Of a stretch of 64,000 nt of DNA, positions 47,601 through 63,306 are shown piece after piece; the first letter of the stretch is position 1; each line of letters starts with the position of its first letter. A program made the position numbers and the translations under genes. Under the pieces are notes generated by a model. It was not told where the DNA came from and made no database searches. It worked only from the letters and a program-made list of their open reading frames with translations. Source of the DNA: Neelides folsomi (lineage: Eukaryota; Arthropoda; Collembola; Neelipleona; Neelidae); NCBI GenBank assembly GCA_034687125.1, contig JAQGBZ010000308.1, positions 1 through 64,000 of the forward strand, given 5' to 3'.

Positions 47601-50600
47601 CCCGAATCTACCTATAAATAGAGAAAGAATTTTTGAGAACTATTTGAACTCACAAAGGTTCGCCTAATGTTCTGTTCTTAATCTTACGCTCCTTTATTAT
47701 TATTAGCTCCAGACACTTTCCAGGTCTCATCAGATCCGTTTTTAATAATTTACGCTAATGAAGAAACTACTTTTCTTATCCAACTTTCCAAATGATGAGT
47801 TTTTGATTAAATTATCTTATGCTATTTTTACATGAAGAGATAAATTCAAGATGAAAAAATGTTTTAGAGTGAAATAGTAATATTTATTAAACAGGCGAAA
47901 TTTTGGCTGAGTGAGCCCTCTTGGGCCAAATTCTATTTATATAATAATGCATTATAGATAAGTTTAATATTCGAGTCTCGACCCGTTTTATTAAAAATTA
48001 AAATTGAATTAAAAATTTTCAATATTTTTGCGCATCCGCATTTCCGCGAAAAATACGCGACTGTTTTATTAACTTTTTTGATATATAATATCTTTATATG
48101 TAAATATTTATGAATATGTCATATAATAATACAGTGAATTTGCATAAGTTTTATATTTATAGCATAATATTTATACCTTAGAATGAGTATTTTTGATATT
48201 ATCTTTTAAGGTTTTCTAATCATTAAAATAAATAATAAGAAAGTTTGACACACTTTATTACAATATTTGAAAATTATCCTCTCTGGATATTGAAGATGGG
48301 GAAGAAAAGTTTGAGAGTTTTTTGGAAGCAACATCTGGATTGGTTTAATGAAGTTGTTCTTCTTTGTGTAGAGAATCCGGCATTACATCGAATGGTCGTC
48401 AGAATGTATTGAATTTCATATCTTGAAGGAAGTCCATTCAGGATTCCTGGAGTGTTTCCTCAACCAACCTCTGGATGAAACCTCATACATGTATCAATGC
48501 AATTCTGACAAAGGTCTTTTTTTTCATCTATTTATATAATATTTACTTTTTCAGTTTTTCTATTCAACTGATCTTTTACACAAGAAATGCTTACTCTATT
48601 ATTTATTGTAATAGGTTGTTTACAATATATAATGTAAATATTATATGATGTAATATGTTGGTTTATCATAATGATGACACTGTGATTTCTGACAACTTTT
48701 AAGTATTTCCCACCAGTCATATTTAATTATATAGTTAATTAATAAATTAAACGACAAGATTTAAAATGCAAATTGATTTAATTTAAGAATTGATTTTCTT
48801 TTGTAGAAACGAGGGAACATGTAACACACGATGAATGGCTTGATGTTTGGGGCACTTTGTTGAGCGAAGCTCGGTGCCTTGAAGATCTTCCTCTCTGGCT
48901 TCAATACTTTCCAAAAATTCTTTTTCAAGTTATAAACAAGTCTGGTAATTCCATTAACTCTCTCACTTTAAATTACGACACCCCAACCGCGCTTAATTTT
49001 AAGTCAATTAACCAAGTTGTAAACTCATTTAATTTATAAATACATAGTATCCCGAGTGTGAATGGAAAAACTAATTGCAGAGGAAAGGTGAAAGCACCGA
49101 AAGTTTAATCTTTCTTATGAACTAAAGTAAAGTTTAAGTTAGGGCTTCAATTTTTAGATATTTATGTTTCGTCCTTTAGTTATCACATCACCTTTAAAAA
49201 CCTTTTAAATTAAGAATTCATAAATATGACTTTATTAAATTATTCATGAAGAGTTTGATTTGACTTTCTCCCTTATTGAGTTGACACATTTTGTGAAAAA
49301 AGTTTCAATGAAAATTATTTTTCAAACTCATAAATTTTATATTATATTCGTAAAAATAAAAACTTTGTACGCAAAGATCAACTTTCCCGTGTTCATTTTC
49401 TTTGTTAAATGTATATCTCATTCTAAATGTTTATTTTCAATTTATCCTGATCAGTATCTTATGTTATGTGTATAAAATACATTCGTTTTTTCATTTTATA
49501 ATAATATTAAATATTGAACAACGAAACTGCAATACAATTAGAGTTTTGAATCGGAATATGTAAATGAATTCATAATGTACTAGGTATATACTTATAAATA
49601 ATTACTTGTAATTTAAGAAATTCTAGGAAATGTTTACAGTGCCAATGAGAATATTATAAACCTATTTCATTTTCATACTTACGTATAAGATTTCAAGATC
49701 CGATCAAATGTCAAATTAATCAAATGAGGAAAGTATGAAAAAGCAATCAAATTCAAACACAAGTCGACTTTTTCTTAAAGTTTAAGCATTTTTGGTCTTT
49801 TTCTAAAGTAATTTTCCATTGTAAGCAATTTGGTAAGAAAATGATAATGAGGTTGAGGGTTAATTGAAAAAGAGAACTTTTGTGCCTCGTCAGACTGTTG
49901 AGTGATGCGGAGATGTAAAAAGCTGGTAATGCATATGAGTGGAAGGGAAGCTGATGGAATGATCCTTTGTAGTCTCCCATTGTTCTTTTAATTTCAGGCT
50001 CTGGGACAATTTCAAAAGAAGAGCTACGTGCTTTCTACACAATGTTTCTTGGAATCGACTTTCGCGTCGTAAACGAAACCCTCGACTCAATTTATAATGC
50101 AATGACCGACGTAAGCATCGCCCCCAAGAATTTCCTTTCTTCTCATCAATTTGAATAGGACGATCATGTGATATTTGAATCATTTATCATCCCACTCACC
50201 ATTCATTAATGATTTCGAGAGTATAATTAATTCAATTACAATTTAACCATCAAAAGAACGCTCATCTAAAATGTTAACAACTTCATTTTATTCAACTTTT
50301 ACGATTCCCTTGAGGAATTCGTTTAACTGTCGTAATAAAAACATTTTATTTTGAAACACGAAGAATTTAATAAATAATTAGGAATGATTTGTATTATTAT
50401 TTATAGTTCTATCAAAACGGACTAACGTTCTATATATTTGAGCTATTATTATTGTAATTGTATACATCCTAATATCGAATAAAATTAAATATTCCCAATT
50501 TTTATAACTATGTACTTAATAACTTTGATTTTAAATTATAATCAATATAAACAAGATTCTTAAATGGATATAAGATACATACAAGAGTTAGATGATAAAT

Positions 50601-50937
50601 GAAATCAATTAATTTCGCTGAACCTATTACAAGGGAAACGATTTTTGTTAAGAAGTGTGAAAGTGTGACAGTGTTAGTTACAAATGTGGTTGTCTCTTTC
50701 CAGGATGGTGCGAGCAAGATAAGTTACAGTCTGTTCAAGCTCTGCTTCGCCAACTTCCTCTTGGCCAAATACCCTCACGGGCCTGGTCAATATTTGTTCG
50801 GGATCTGTTCGCCACAGAGTTTGAGGTGCAGCTTTCCGATCGACTACTCGGCCCTCAACACATCCAAAGATGACCTCGAACCCTACAACCCCGAGAAAGA
50901 CAAGAGCCAGTGCAATCGGAGATCCGTCATTGTCTAA
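38639..50937 (+). CDS. EF-hand calcium-binding protein (calexcitin/SCP-like) with disordered N-terminus
   Basis: Seven exons: 38639-38988, 39585-39850, 43243-43418, 48372-48513, 48807-48944, 49998-50110 and 50704-50937 (TAA); 472 residues. Phases agree at every junction, including the two N-terminal joins, which rest on phase alone. Residues 1-205 are Ser/Asn/His/Pro-rich and probably disordered. The C-terminal part is helical: one good EF-hand loop DMNHDGVISAED (247-258), then IRHYIEWSSECIEF, HDEWLDVWGTLLSEARCLED, LWLQYFPKILFQVINKSG, and a degenerate second loop NKSGSGTISKEE followed by LRAFYTMFLG. This arrangement resembles calexcitin/sarcoplasmic calcium-binding proteins; those are about 180-190 residues, so the first 200 are extra. 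Probable role: cytosolic calcium buffer or sensor. Introns reach 3.4 and 4.95 kb and hold mobile elements. The C-terminal exons are firm; exons 1-2 are moderate. Confidence 0.75.
40931..41126 (+). repeat. left subterminal array, 16-bp GCTCGAA units
   Basis: About eleven degenerate units of a 16-bp repeat, GCTCGAA followed by nine A/T-rich bases. Seven or more keep GCTCGAA exactly; others read GTTCGAA or GCTAAAT. The period is mostly exactly 16, so the CGA-containing core recurs on roughly one face every 1.5 helical turns. Orientation is opposite to the right array. Confidence 0.9.
41557..41767 (-). repeat. right subterminal array, inverted TTCGAGC units
   Basis: About thirteen degenerate units of the same repeat in reverse orientation (TTCGAGC plus A/T-rich spacer of about 9). 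Several units read TTCGAGA or TTAGAGC. Together with the left array it forms a long imperfect inverted repeat around the 41127-41556 core. Confidence 0.9.
42269..42595. mobile_element. MITE with long terminal inverted repeats
   Basis: The left end starts GGGTCATTCTGTTATCTTTG (42269 on) and the right end is its inverse (ACAAAGATAACAGAATGACC up to 42595). The first 21 bp are identical and similarity goes to about 28 bp. AATA stands immediately outside both ends (42265-42268 and 42596-42599), a possible 4-bp target duplication. The 327-bp element has no coding capacity. It lies in intron 2 of the EF-hand gene, 380 bp from the foldback element. The superfamily is not assigned. Confidence 0.75.
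44135..44660 (+). pseudogene. relic of a C2H2 zinc-finger gene
   Basis: Two zinc-finger modules on the + strand are separated by about 360 bp. The first (44135-44224) reads CLFCMKHFGIRSLLEKHIRT, then H and TRPYN before a stop; the spacing is C-x2-C-x12-H-x3-H. The second (44586-44660) reads YKCKHCEYSSKQKEDLNNHM, then KRHS and a stop, with the same spacing. Between them, LHKGEF may be the worn remains of a finger linker. The two modules are not in one open frame and no splice sites join them, so this is taken as an eroded fragment. It lies in intron 3 of the EF-hand gene, on the same strand. It is a host-type gene relic, not part of the EF-hand product. Confidence 0.55.
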
Positions 50938-52703
50938 TTTAATGGAGCTTTTTGGCCCCCGAGGCTCGCCAGATTCAAACATCTCAATCATAATCAATCT
51001 CGTGAGCTCTCATCCTCACCACAATAAACCATTATATCAAAAACTGATACTCGATGTAGAAACACAGCTTGAAAGGTGGTCCCGTTCGCACAACAAACCT
51101 CCTATATTTAGGAAAGATTATGCAGAAATAGTTCATAAATACCAGGAAATGTAAGATATTGATAAATTGATATTCTTTTCATTATGCCCATCTGTTCTGA
51201 TTCTACGTGGATGGGTCCAAACTGCGTCAGTGATCCGCATAAAGAGACTCACGTCGGAAATTGAGAACCTGAGTAAGAGATTTCGAACAAGTTAGACCAT
51301 TGAGAGCCGATCAAGCGATTGGCTCTGTGAAATTGAAAAGACAGATACATTCATATATTGATTTACCCGGAACTCGAACAAAAGTTCACTCAAATAATAA
51401 ATTGAGATCTTTACATAGAAAGGGATACAATCCGAACAATCAGAAATAGAAAGAAAGTCAATCACAAGTCGTCGCCTTCACCAATTCAATCCGCTTCAAT
51501 TCCCTTTTGTGTTGTTGGGTCCTTTGGGTTAATCAATTAATTACAAATGCCTTATTGTTATTACTTACGACGCAATCCCCTATTTTCCCCCTATTTTCAC
51601 CCTTTCAGCTTGATGGAAACGGAGGAAGATTGCAAAACACTCTTTGCCTTTCCAATCGAAGATTACAAATAATAACAATGCTATTAAATTAATTAAGAGA
51701 TAATATTTACCATTAGGCAATGTGCTACATGATATTTAGCTATAAGTATAAATTAGATTTTAGATGCGGAAAATTCGTTTAAATAAATCGACAAACTTCA
51801 GAGTACACATTTGAAAATATATAACCTTTATTAATGGTTAGCTAAATAAATAAATAACGCTATTTACCTAAAATTATTCCTTGTATTCAACTGTATTGAG
51901 AGTTATTGCAGTGTTGTTGATTGTTCCGGTTTTTCCCTGGCTGAAAATGTAAATAAAATGTCATTTCCATACACATTGTTTCATTTAATTTCACTTGTAA
52001 TTGTAATGAAATCGGTGTGTTATAACCAAATTGGATTTGTTGACTTATCATATTGGAAAAATAATCATTCATGCAAATTGTAATTTAATGAAAATTAAAT
52101 AAATAGTAAGTATGAGATGGGAATAGCAAAAGAGAACTAAAGGAAAGCTTAGCATAGAAGGAAAATGGAAAAGAAATGTGAGAACGAGAAAATTCAATAT
52201 TTGAATATGGAGCCATTTGTCACAACTTTTAGGTTCACTTTGAGAGATTAAAATCAAATATAAAGAAAATCGATTAAATTCAATTAGCAAACTTTTATTA
52301 CTCTTTAAAAAGTAGGGAGATTCGAAATTAAAAATCTGTTTCATATTAATCGAAGTTGTAGAATTCAAATAAGCTCAACTTTCTATTAACGATTTTCATT
52401 CTGGAGCGAGATTCGTCGAATTAAATGGAAAGTTTGAATGAACATGTAGAAAATAATGAGAAATTGATTATTGGTTAAAGTTTAATTAAATGTTGATTTT
52501 GTAAGGAGATATGGGGTTTTCATCATATTTTGCTAAATCGATATTTTAGATTTCGGATAAATGCTAAAATAACTTGTCCATACAAATTATTCTTATTTTA
52601 AGTGTCATTAATGCATTTAATAAAGCAAAAATTTACATACAAAACATCGAGATCATGAGTATGGTTTTTATGCGTATTTTAAATATTTTAAATAAAAAAT
52701 TAT
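50938..52703. other. EF-hand gene 3' UTR and intergenic region
   Basis: The part up to about 51690 has mixed base composition and is probably the EF-hand 3' UTR; a 94-codon frame (50870-51154) that overlaps the last exon in another frame shows no family resemblance. The rest, up to the CutC stop at 52704, is AT-rich without recognised features. Confidence 0.5.
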
Positions 52704-53646
52704 TTATGGGTTATTGGAATTAAAAATAATGGCTTTCACAATTTCCTCATCAGTCACAAAAACCGCATCATCAGATTCAATTCCCATTTTAACATCATTT
52801 TTAAAATTAGACGAAATCATTTTCTTTTTTGCGGAAGCATGTACTTCAACCACGCGAGTTTGGTTTACAATTTGGGAAACGTTTTCAGGTGTGATTCCAG
52901 CCCCGGCTAAAATCCCAATTTCCCTACCCGACTTTTCAACTAATTGTTCAATGAGTTTAGCTCCTTGTAAAGCCGTTGATTTCTGCCCACTCGTCAGTAT
53001 CCGTGAGAATCCAAGGTCAATGAGAGTTTGGAGGGCTTTGAGAGGGTCATTAGTGTGGTCGAAGGCTCGGTGGAAAGTCACGGGAAGAGGGAAAGTTTCT
53101 CTTAACAAAATTTTGCAAGATTCGGTCTCCACTTCGCCCTGCTCATCCAATATGCCGAAAACAAAGCCGTCGGAGCCGGCTTCTTTTAAATCAATTATGT
53201 CCTCCTGTTATACGATACACTTCAATTAAGATACTTCTTACTTTCAAAATAGCCTCAAAATGCATGAAATCGGAGGCTTACCTTCATTATATCAATTTCA
53301 TGCTGAGAATATGCAAAGTTTCCATTTCTTGGCCGTATCATTGAGAAAATTGGGATTTTTATTAGAGATTTCAATTTCTTTAGGAAGCCAATCTGTTACA
53401 TATATAAATGATCTAAGAATCATGTTTTCATGAATCAAGAAAAAACCCTTTATCTAAACTTGCTTTATTTTAACTAAATATATTCTTTATCTTAATTTTT
53501 TTTAAAAATGAAAATCTTACAGAAGGAGTTAATCCTCCTTCAGACAGAGCCGAACACAATTCAATTCTATTTGCTCCACCACGTTCAGCTGCTAATGCCG
53601 ATTCCACCGTGTCCACGCAGATCTCAACAATAATGTCATTTGACAT
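52704..53646 (-). CDS. CUTC: copper homeostasis protein CutC homolog
   Basis: Three minus-strand exons, all phase 0: 53646-53521, 53392-53282 and 53204-52704; 245 residues, normal for the family. The N-terminus [20 protein letters not shown] followed by [16 protein letters not shown] is the diagnostic CutC signature. Later landmarks are [65 protein letters not shown] and [13 protein letters not shown], the successive strands of the TIM barrel. CutC was named from bacterial copper tolerance; human CUTC binds Cu(I), and its exact role is still debated. The start is the first ATG in frame and needs no upstream exon. The conserved VHASAKKKM segment near the end corresponds to the family's VHxSA motif. 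Introns are 77 and 128 bp. Confidence 0.96.
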
Positions 53647-55722
53647 GATAAACAATTCAACTTTTTCAACTATTTAATATTAGGGTCTGTCACAACTTCT
53701 TTTAAATGTGAGTTAATTATTTAATTATTAAATAATTAACCAAATATAAACCAAAGAGAGAAAGGCTGAATCGTGTGAATGTATTGTGAAAGAGGCAAAG
53801 TGGAATTGTAATGGGAAAGGTGCAGAAAGGTCCACACCATCTACAAACGTCAGTTGGCTCTTTTGTGAGTCAAAAGAATCTAATTGATAGAGTAAAATAT
53901 CCATACATTAATTTAAACCACGCATTTCCCCTTCTTCATGATTTATTTCCCCGTTTAATTGGATTGCATTCATTGAGCTAACTCCTCATTAAAAACATTA
54001 ACCTTCTTGCATTGAGAATCCAACCGTGTGGATCAATCCAGTTGTATCAGGTCTATCGCGAAATTCCTCTATGGTCCTTCAACCGAATAGATAGCTCTCG
54101 AGATAGTTAAGTCTTGAACCCCCCATTGGGAATTGATAGGTAAACAAACTTTTATCTCATTTAATTTTTTAAATCGGCCCCTTGATTCAATCAACTTCAT
54201 TTGAACGGAGTGAAGAACCACTGTGAAGTCACATTTAATCAATTGATTGTTTAGACTCATTTTCAAATCCAACAACAATCGCTGGTATTGACACTCTCAA
54301 GAAAGTTAAATGAACTCTGGTTGACTCTCGGTTGCTTACAATTTAATTGTAAGATTATTACGTCAATTGTATATCAGGACAAATCACGTTAAACTACTGA
54401 TAGCGTAAAATACAAACATTAACTTTGGAATAGTTTTATTCAAATTGAATGTTGAGAGTGCAATGTGGAGTTCACGACCAGGTTAGTTGCCCCAATTAAA
54501 ATTCCTAATTACATATATATTTTATATAATATTATTCTAGACAATTATATTAATAGTGCATCGGTATTATGAATACGGATACAAGCTCAATTTAATGGAT
54601 TTTTATTATATTAATCTAGAATTTAAAATACTTTTTAATAGAATTTAAGCAATTAAAAGTTAAAATTTGAAGGACTTTATTGGAATAAATGAGCTTTTAT
54701 TAAAATGGAAATATTATAATATCTGTGTGGGAATTCTTGGTCTGAATGGATTATTGATGGATTAATTAGGTCGAACATGTCTATTTAAAATTTAAAAACT
54801 AAAATTAATTTTAATTGTACTTATAATAATTTTTGTGTATAAAATATTTCAATGTGAGCCTTGGGTCTGTAAATACTAATCTCGGTACTTTATGTTTGTG
54901 TTCATGTTCTAATTATCATTATTTTATTAAAATAGTATGACATTGAGGAGGAAGCTTCAGAGACCCCCGGTGGACATCAAATTTTAAATATGACGCATTT
55001 TGCATGACCTGTCTTCCCAAATAAGTGTCACTGACTGTTGTGCCGTCAATTAAACCACGACTATGTCCTAAATGTGATCTTAAATTATAATTCTTCGAAG
55101 GAAGCAATATTTAAAATCAGTGAGTACACGTTAATTACCTGAACTTGGAATTTCAATCCCTCGGGTATGTGTCCTACAATATAATGTTTGGAAATATTTT
55201 AATTTCATTTACGCACTAATCCCTCTACCTCTATCTTAATTAATTAAAGGCTTTTATTATTTCTACTCTCATGTAACTAAATAGCGCCGCGTAACCTCTT
55301 AACTTGACATTACAAACTAAACAATTTGCTTTACTTTACATGCAATTAGAACTATCCTCTAGCTGTACCAATAATTGTTTTTTTCGTTTTTACTGACGCT
55401 TAAAGATCTCTATTAACTTCATTAATGACTTATTGACTCTTTACTCATTGTGTCTTAATTGTCAAAAGCAGAATGGTTGCTGGTTAAAATGGTATTTGTA
55501 ATATATTATTTATTGTAATAGTGATTAACATTTCCTCCTTTATCAATTAGAAGCTGAAATGAGTATTTAAATAATACTCGGTATTTGTATTTAAATATTT
55601 AATAAAAGTAGCCTTGTAGCAATCTTAGGTGGCTTATTTAGAATCAAAAGCTTAATTTTTCCGTAATGTATTTCTAATAATAAATGAGAGATATCTCTCA
55701 CTTTCAGTTGAATAGCAAATCC
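53647..55722. other. intergenic: divergent 5' regions of CutC (-) and Medea (+)
   Basis: No coding gene recognised. Medea's first coding exon starts with an acceptor (CTTTCAG at 55701-55707), so at least one Medea 5'-UTR exon lies upstream, possibly here; a donor-like CCAG|GTTAGT occurs at 54480 but is only a candidate. The CutC promoter should lie within the first few hundred bases. Confidence 0.45.
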
Positions 55723-58955
<3,233 letters not shown>

Positions 58956-61383
58956 ATTCCAAATTAAAAATGGAATGAATATAATTTGTCAATCAGATTC
59001 ATACTTATAATATAAATATGAAAAATATTTACAAAATACATTGTTATTTAATGAATTATAAAGTTTTGACTTTTAGTGTTAGAGTCAATATAATGCATAA
59101 ATACTATGAATTAACGAGTAGTAATATACTTACATTACTTATTATACTAGAATATATTATTATGTATAAGATCAAAGGCCTGCTTCTTGATTTTTAATTT
59201 AATTGCTATTAATTTTAAGTGGAAAATGTTAGTTAGATATACTTGGTAGATTGTCTAGTATATGTATTTAGAACATCATAGGTAGTGAATAGAATCTTGA
59301 TACTTTTTTAATTACTCCTTATTTTAATTAATACTTTCACATTTACAATGGTACCTTATTAATTTTGATTGAGACACCTAATCGTAAAATTTATAAAAGT
59401 TTATTATATAAAAATCTTTACTATTTTTTTAATTTCTTGAATTTATAAATGTCATAAAATTATTGTTATTATATTCTATATTTTAAAATGAATTTACATT
59501 CATTTCAATGACATAATACATACTTATATCTAAACATTAAAAAACTACAAAATTACCTGACATTTATATAAGATCTTAACTCAAAATTATAAAAAGAAGT
59601 GGACAAAGTTTTTATACACTTATTATAAACTATGTATAACATCATTTCAAACTTTCTGGTCAAATATATTCCATGATATTTTGACTACTTACAAATCAAA
59701 AGTACTATAAAAACGATAAAGCTCTAACTTATTTGTAAAACTAATTGCCTAAATACATTTATGGATCAAAATGTAGCCTGATTAAAATAATTTTTAATGG
59801 AAATATAATATGTATTTAAGCAAATCTTAATGTTAGTGTAAAATCCAAATTTGAAGTTAACTGTTAAGATTTTTATTGAGCTTTTTAGTAAAAAATGGTG
59901 TTAAAATAAATTTTCGTATATTTGATATAAAAGTAATTTATTGTAGTAGAATGATCCGTAGTGATCCATATTACATATAAGATACAACTATGTAAAGGTA
60001 TTCGACAGTAGATATTTAATATATAAATATTATGCTATTAAGTATACAATATTACAGTTTAGAGATACACATTTAAATATATTATATAAAATAATTATCT
60101 AACTTACTATCTAAAATGATATAAAACCCTTCAATTAACTTTAAATTAGATATGTTCGAAACAACCTAAATACAGTTAATCAGTTTTATATAAAGTGTAA
60201 GCATATTTTATATTTCTCTTTTATTCACGATGTCGTCTCTAACTTATTTAATATATATATGATATAGATTAGTTTGATAAGTCCGTGAATTAAAGTATCC
60301 ATTTTATTTTCTTGTGATTTCGATTATAATAAATTAATAACACGTATGCTTTTTAAAAGTAATTGAGAATTTGATATTTAATACAGTTAATACACATGCA
60401 TTTAATTGGGAAACTATTAACTAACATGTAAAACACAATAAGGCTAGTAAGTACTTCAGTGCAGATTATTTCTCATGATGCTTAATTGTTGATGTATTAA
60501 GAATCTCTCATCTTATAAATTTTGTTAACAATAAATTTTTTATTTGATATCATTTTATTTGTATTGAAACTATCCCTAACTGATAGTTTTTTAATCGTTA
60601 AACTTTTAGAATTTAGTAGTGCGTAATTACAATACGAGCAGCTTTTAATAAAAAAAATACAAATCGACTATCATTTATTATATTCCATATCCATCCAATA
60701 TCAGTGAAAGAGAAAAAATCTTTAATTCTCCAAATGCACATGGTATTAAGTTTGCAAATCATCTTTACACCCGTTAAATTGTATGTTAGGTATACTAGTT
60801 GTATATGCTAAACCTACCTGTAATTTAATTAAATTATTAACCGCAACCATTTTACATAAATACTGATATGTGCTTTTCAATAATTTCCTTACACCTATCC
60901 TACATACATAAATACCCTGTACATTTTATGTAAACGATATACTAAAGGTGTTTTATTCAGAAACATGAATACGTATAACATGCATGTTATATGACATTAG
61001 TATATGGTATATTATATTATATTATTAAAATATTTAATATAATACTATAATGTACAGTATTATGTATGTTATGTACATACGATTATACGCATTTTGATTA
61101 ATACTATAAAATGATTAATAAAGGAAATAGTTTGGGAAAATAGGATGTTCAATACTCACTTGTTGATAGACTTGCGATGGAGGTCATTCCTGTTTATTCA
61201 ATGGAAATGTTCGACACCTTTCATCAATTCTCCCAATGATGAAATTGTTAAATTGAGTATTATTATTCTATACCTAATATCTAATGAACCAATGTTCTAC
61301 ATTGGTCTACTCTCAATCTCACTCCTCACTTTCCCAATAAATGCAGACTCCCAGACTAAAATTGAGTTCAAAAGCTTAAAGAA
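58956..61383. other. Medea 3' UTR and AT-rich intergenic region
   Basis: 2.4 kb of very AT-rich sequence with no coding-like stretch beyond an 80-codon frame (61145-61387) that overlaps the arrestin-domain start by 4 nt and shows no family resemblance. This should hold the Medea 3' UTR and the arrestin-domain gene promoter. Confidence 0.55.
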
Positions 61384-62964
61384 ATGAGTTTGCAAATAAA
61401 AATAACTTTTAAAGGCAAAGAATCTAAAACCTTTCTACCTGGAGATCTTATTCAGGGATATGTGATTGTGACGTCTATTACAAATATGAAAATTAAAGGT
61501 AGATTAATACAAAGCTGAATAATTCTTACAATCAATTTAGATTTATAAATAAAGATATTAATCATTGTTAATTTATAGGTCTTAAAGTTCATTTTGAGGG
61601 ATTAGGGAAAGTTCAGTTCTCTGAGAAAGAAGGTGAACTTCTATCTTTAAAAGGAATCTCTTCAAATCATTTGACCAATGGATATAAATCGATTGACATC
61701 AATCAAAGATCTACGATTTTGTCAAATCAAACACGAGAATATTATCGTGAAGAAAAATATCTTGAGAGTTGTATTCTCATTCTTCCAAAATGTAAACCAT
61801 ATTTTAGTAACTTCTAATTTCTAAATTTTCTAAATATTAAACTTACTTATTAAAGATCATAAACATTATCTTTTAAGGCGAACACGAAAGTGATTTTAAT
61901 TTGAAAGAAGGGCGTTGGGAATTTCCATTTGAGTTCAAACTTCCTATTGGACTTCCACCTTCATTCCAAGGAACTTGCGGATCTGTCACTTATTCAATTC
62001 GAATCCAATGTGTCTTAAACTCATTTGAAAATAAATACGAGGGCCCAAATGATTTTGAGAAAAGAGAACGGTTCTATGTTGGTGCAATGTTGGATTTAAG
62101 ATCTGGAGCATTGTTGGAAGAATCTTCTGTTTGGAGAAGCAAATCTGTAGGCTTTTGCCAGTGTTGGAACAAAGGAAACGTTGAAATGACAATTAGATTG
62201 AGCCGAAACGGCTTTATTTCCGGCGACTATTTGCCAATCATTGCGGAATTCACGAACAACACAAGATATTACTTTCAAGCTTCAATGGTTTTAAAACAGG
62301 TGAGTTCAGTGTTTAATATATCTTCGTTAATTATGTTAGTACAGGGTGAACCATAAGTAACGCATTATGCATTAAAACGGTATAGTTACTACATATGTAC
62401 TATATCCATCGTGCGTTACTTATGGTTCATTCTGTATATAACAATGTTTAAATTAACTTAAAGTATAATTATAACAAATTGAATTTGGCATAAAGGAAAC
62501 ATTATATCACGGAATTGGGAAGACGAGAAAAGAAAAGCAAATTGTAAAGGAAATTAATGGGCAGTTAATTACTCCAGGAGAAAGTGATCTTTGGGAAGGG
62601 CAATTTTTTCTCATTCCAAGTGTATCCCCAACAAATATTGGAAGGTGTAAAATCATTGAAGTAACTTACAAATTAAAGGTATGCAGTTGAATAAAAATTT
62701 AAATAGTTCCGTAACTCACGTTTATGATATACTATGGTTGTTTATGAATACTTCGTATTTAAAAATTTACACATTAGTATTTTAGAATTATGGGTAGGTA
62801 TGATTTGTACTAAAATTAATTTATCTACAATGAATATTGAAAGACAAAATTTTAATTCAAAATGCTCATTTATTTTTTGTTTATAGGCAAAAATGACAAT
62901 GGACTCAACACCAAAAAATGCAAAGTTAAAAGTATATTTGCCCATTGTGATTGGTAGCATGTAA
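61384..62964 (+). CDS. arrestin domain-containing protein (alpha-arrestin, ARRDC-like)
   Basis: Five exons: 61384-61498, 61579-61791, 61878-62299, 62496-62678 and 62887-62964 (TAA); 336 residues, phases fit. The arrestin-N domain opens with FLPGDLIQGYVIVTS and GLKVHFEGLGKV and carries the family signature WEFPFEFKLPIGLPPSFQGT and GSVTYSIRIQCVLNS. The arrestin-C domain has RLSRNGFISGDYLPIIAEF, EIVK-type strands and ends KVYLPIVIGSM, the conserved last strand. Alpha-arrestins are adaptors that bring Nedd4-type ubiquitin ligases to membrane receptors and also influence metabolism (TXNIP branch). Those usually have PPxY motifs in a tail after the arrestin-C domain; this protein stops right at the domain end, and no PPxY is visible. 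Intron 3 contains a 93-bp MITE. The gene converges with the nucleoporin gene. Confidence 0.9.
62342..62434. mobile_element. 93-bp mariner-like MITE in an ARRDC-like intron
   Basis: Terminal inverted repeats of 23 bp: left CAGGGTGAACCATAAGTAAC from 62342, right its inverse ending at 62434, 21 of 23 positions identical. TA dinucleotides flank both ends (62340-62341 and 62435-62436), the target duplication of the Tc1/mariner superfamily. It lies 42 bp inside intron 3, well away from the acceptor. There is no coding capacity. The near-identical arms indicate a young insertion. Confidence 0.85.
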
Positions 62965-63306
62965 CATTCAGTGACTTATATGTTAAGTACATTCTTGATA
63001 TATAATTTAATTGAGTTTACTAATATTATGTATTTAAATACATTACATTCAAATATAATTTTATAATTTCAACGAGAGTAATTGATTTATCCATAATTTG
63101 TATTAGGTTATATTCTACTAAAAAAATACACTCATAATTTATAATTAACAATAATTAAGAAAGTTTTAAAGGAACAATAGACTTACTAAATAATTTAACT
63201 AATAATTTAGCGCCAACTTGAGAATGAATTTCCACTAGAATAAAAATAAAAACATGTTTACTTTACTTTAATATTAATTATCTTAGATTTTAATAATTTA
63301 GAATAA
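62965..63306. other. convergent intergenic region
   Basis: 342 bp between the stop codons of the arrestin-domain gene and the nucleoporin gene; AT-rich, should contain both 3' UTRs. Nothing else seen. Confidence 0.6.

Noticed and set aside
50870-51154. 94-codon frame overlapping the EF-hand stop codon
   Set aside because: It is in a different frame from the conserved exon and continues into what is probably 3' UTR; no resemblance to known proteins.
61145-61387. 80-codon frame just before the arrestin-domain gene
   Set aside because: Overlaps the next start codon by 4 nt; hydrophobic AT-driven composition and no family match; an upstream exon or uORF is possible but not supported.
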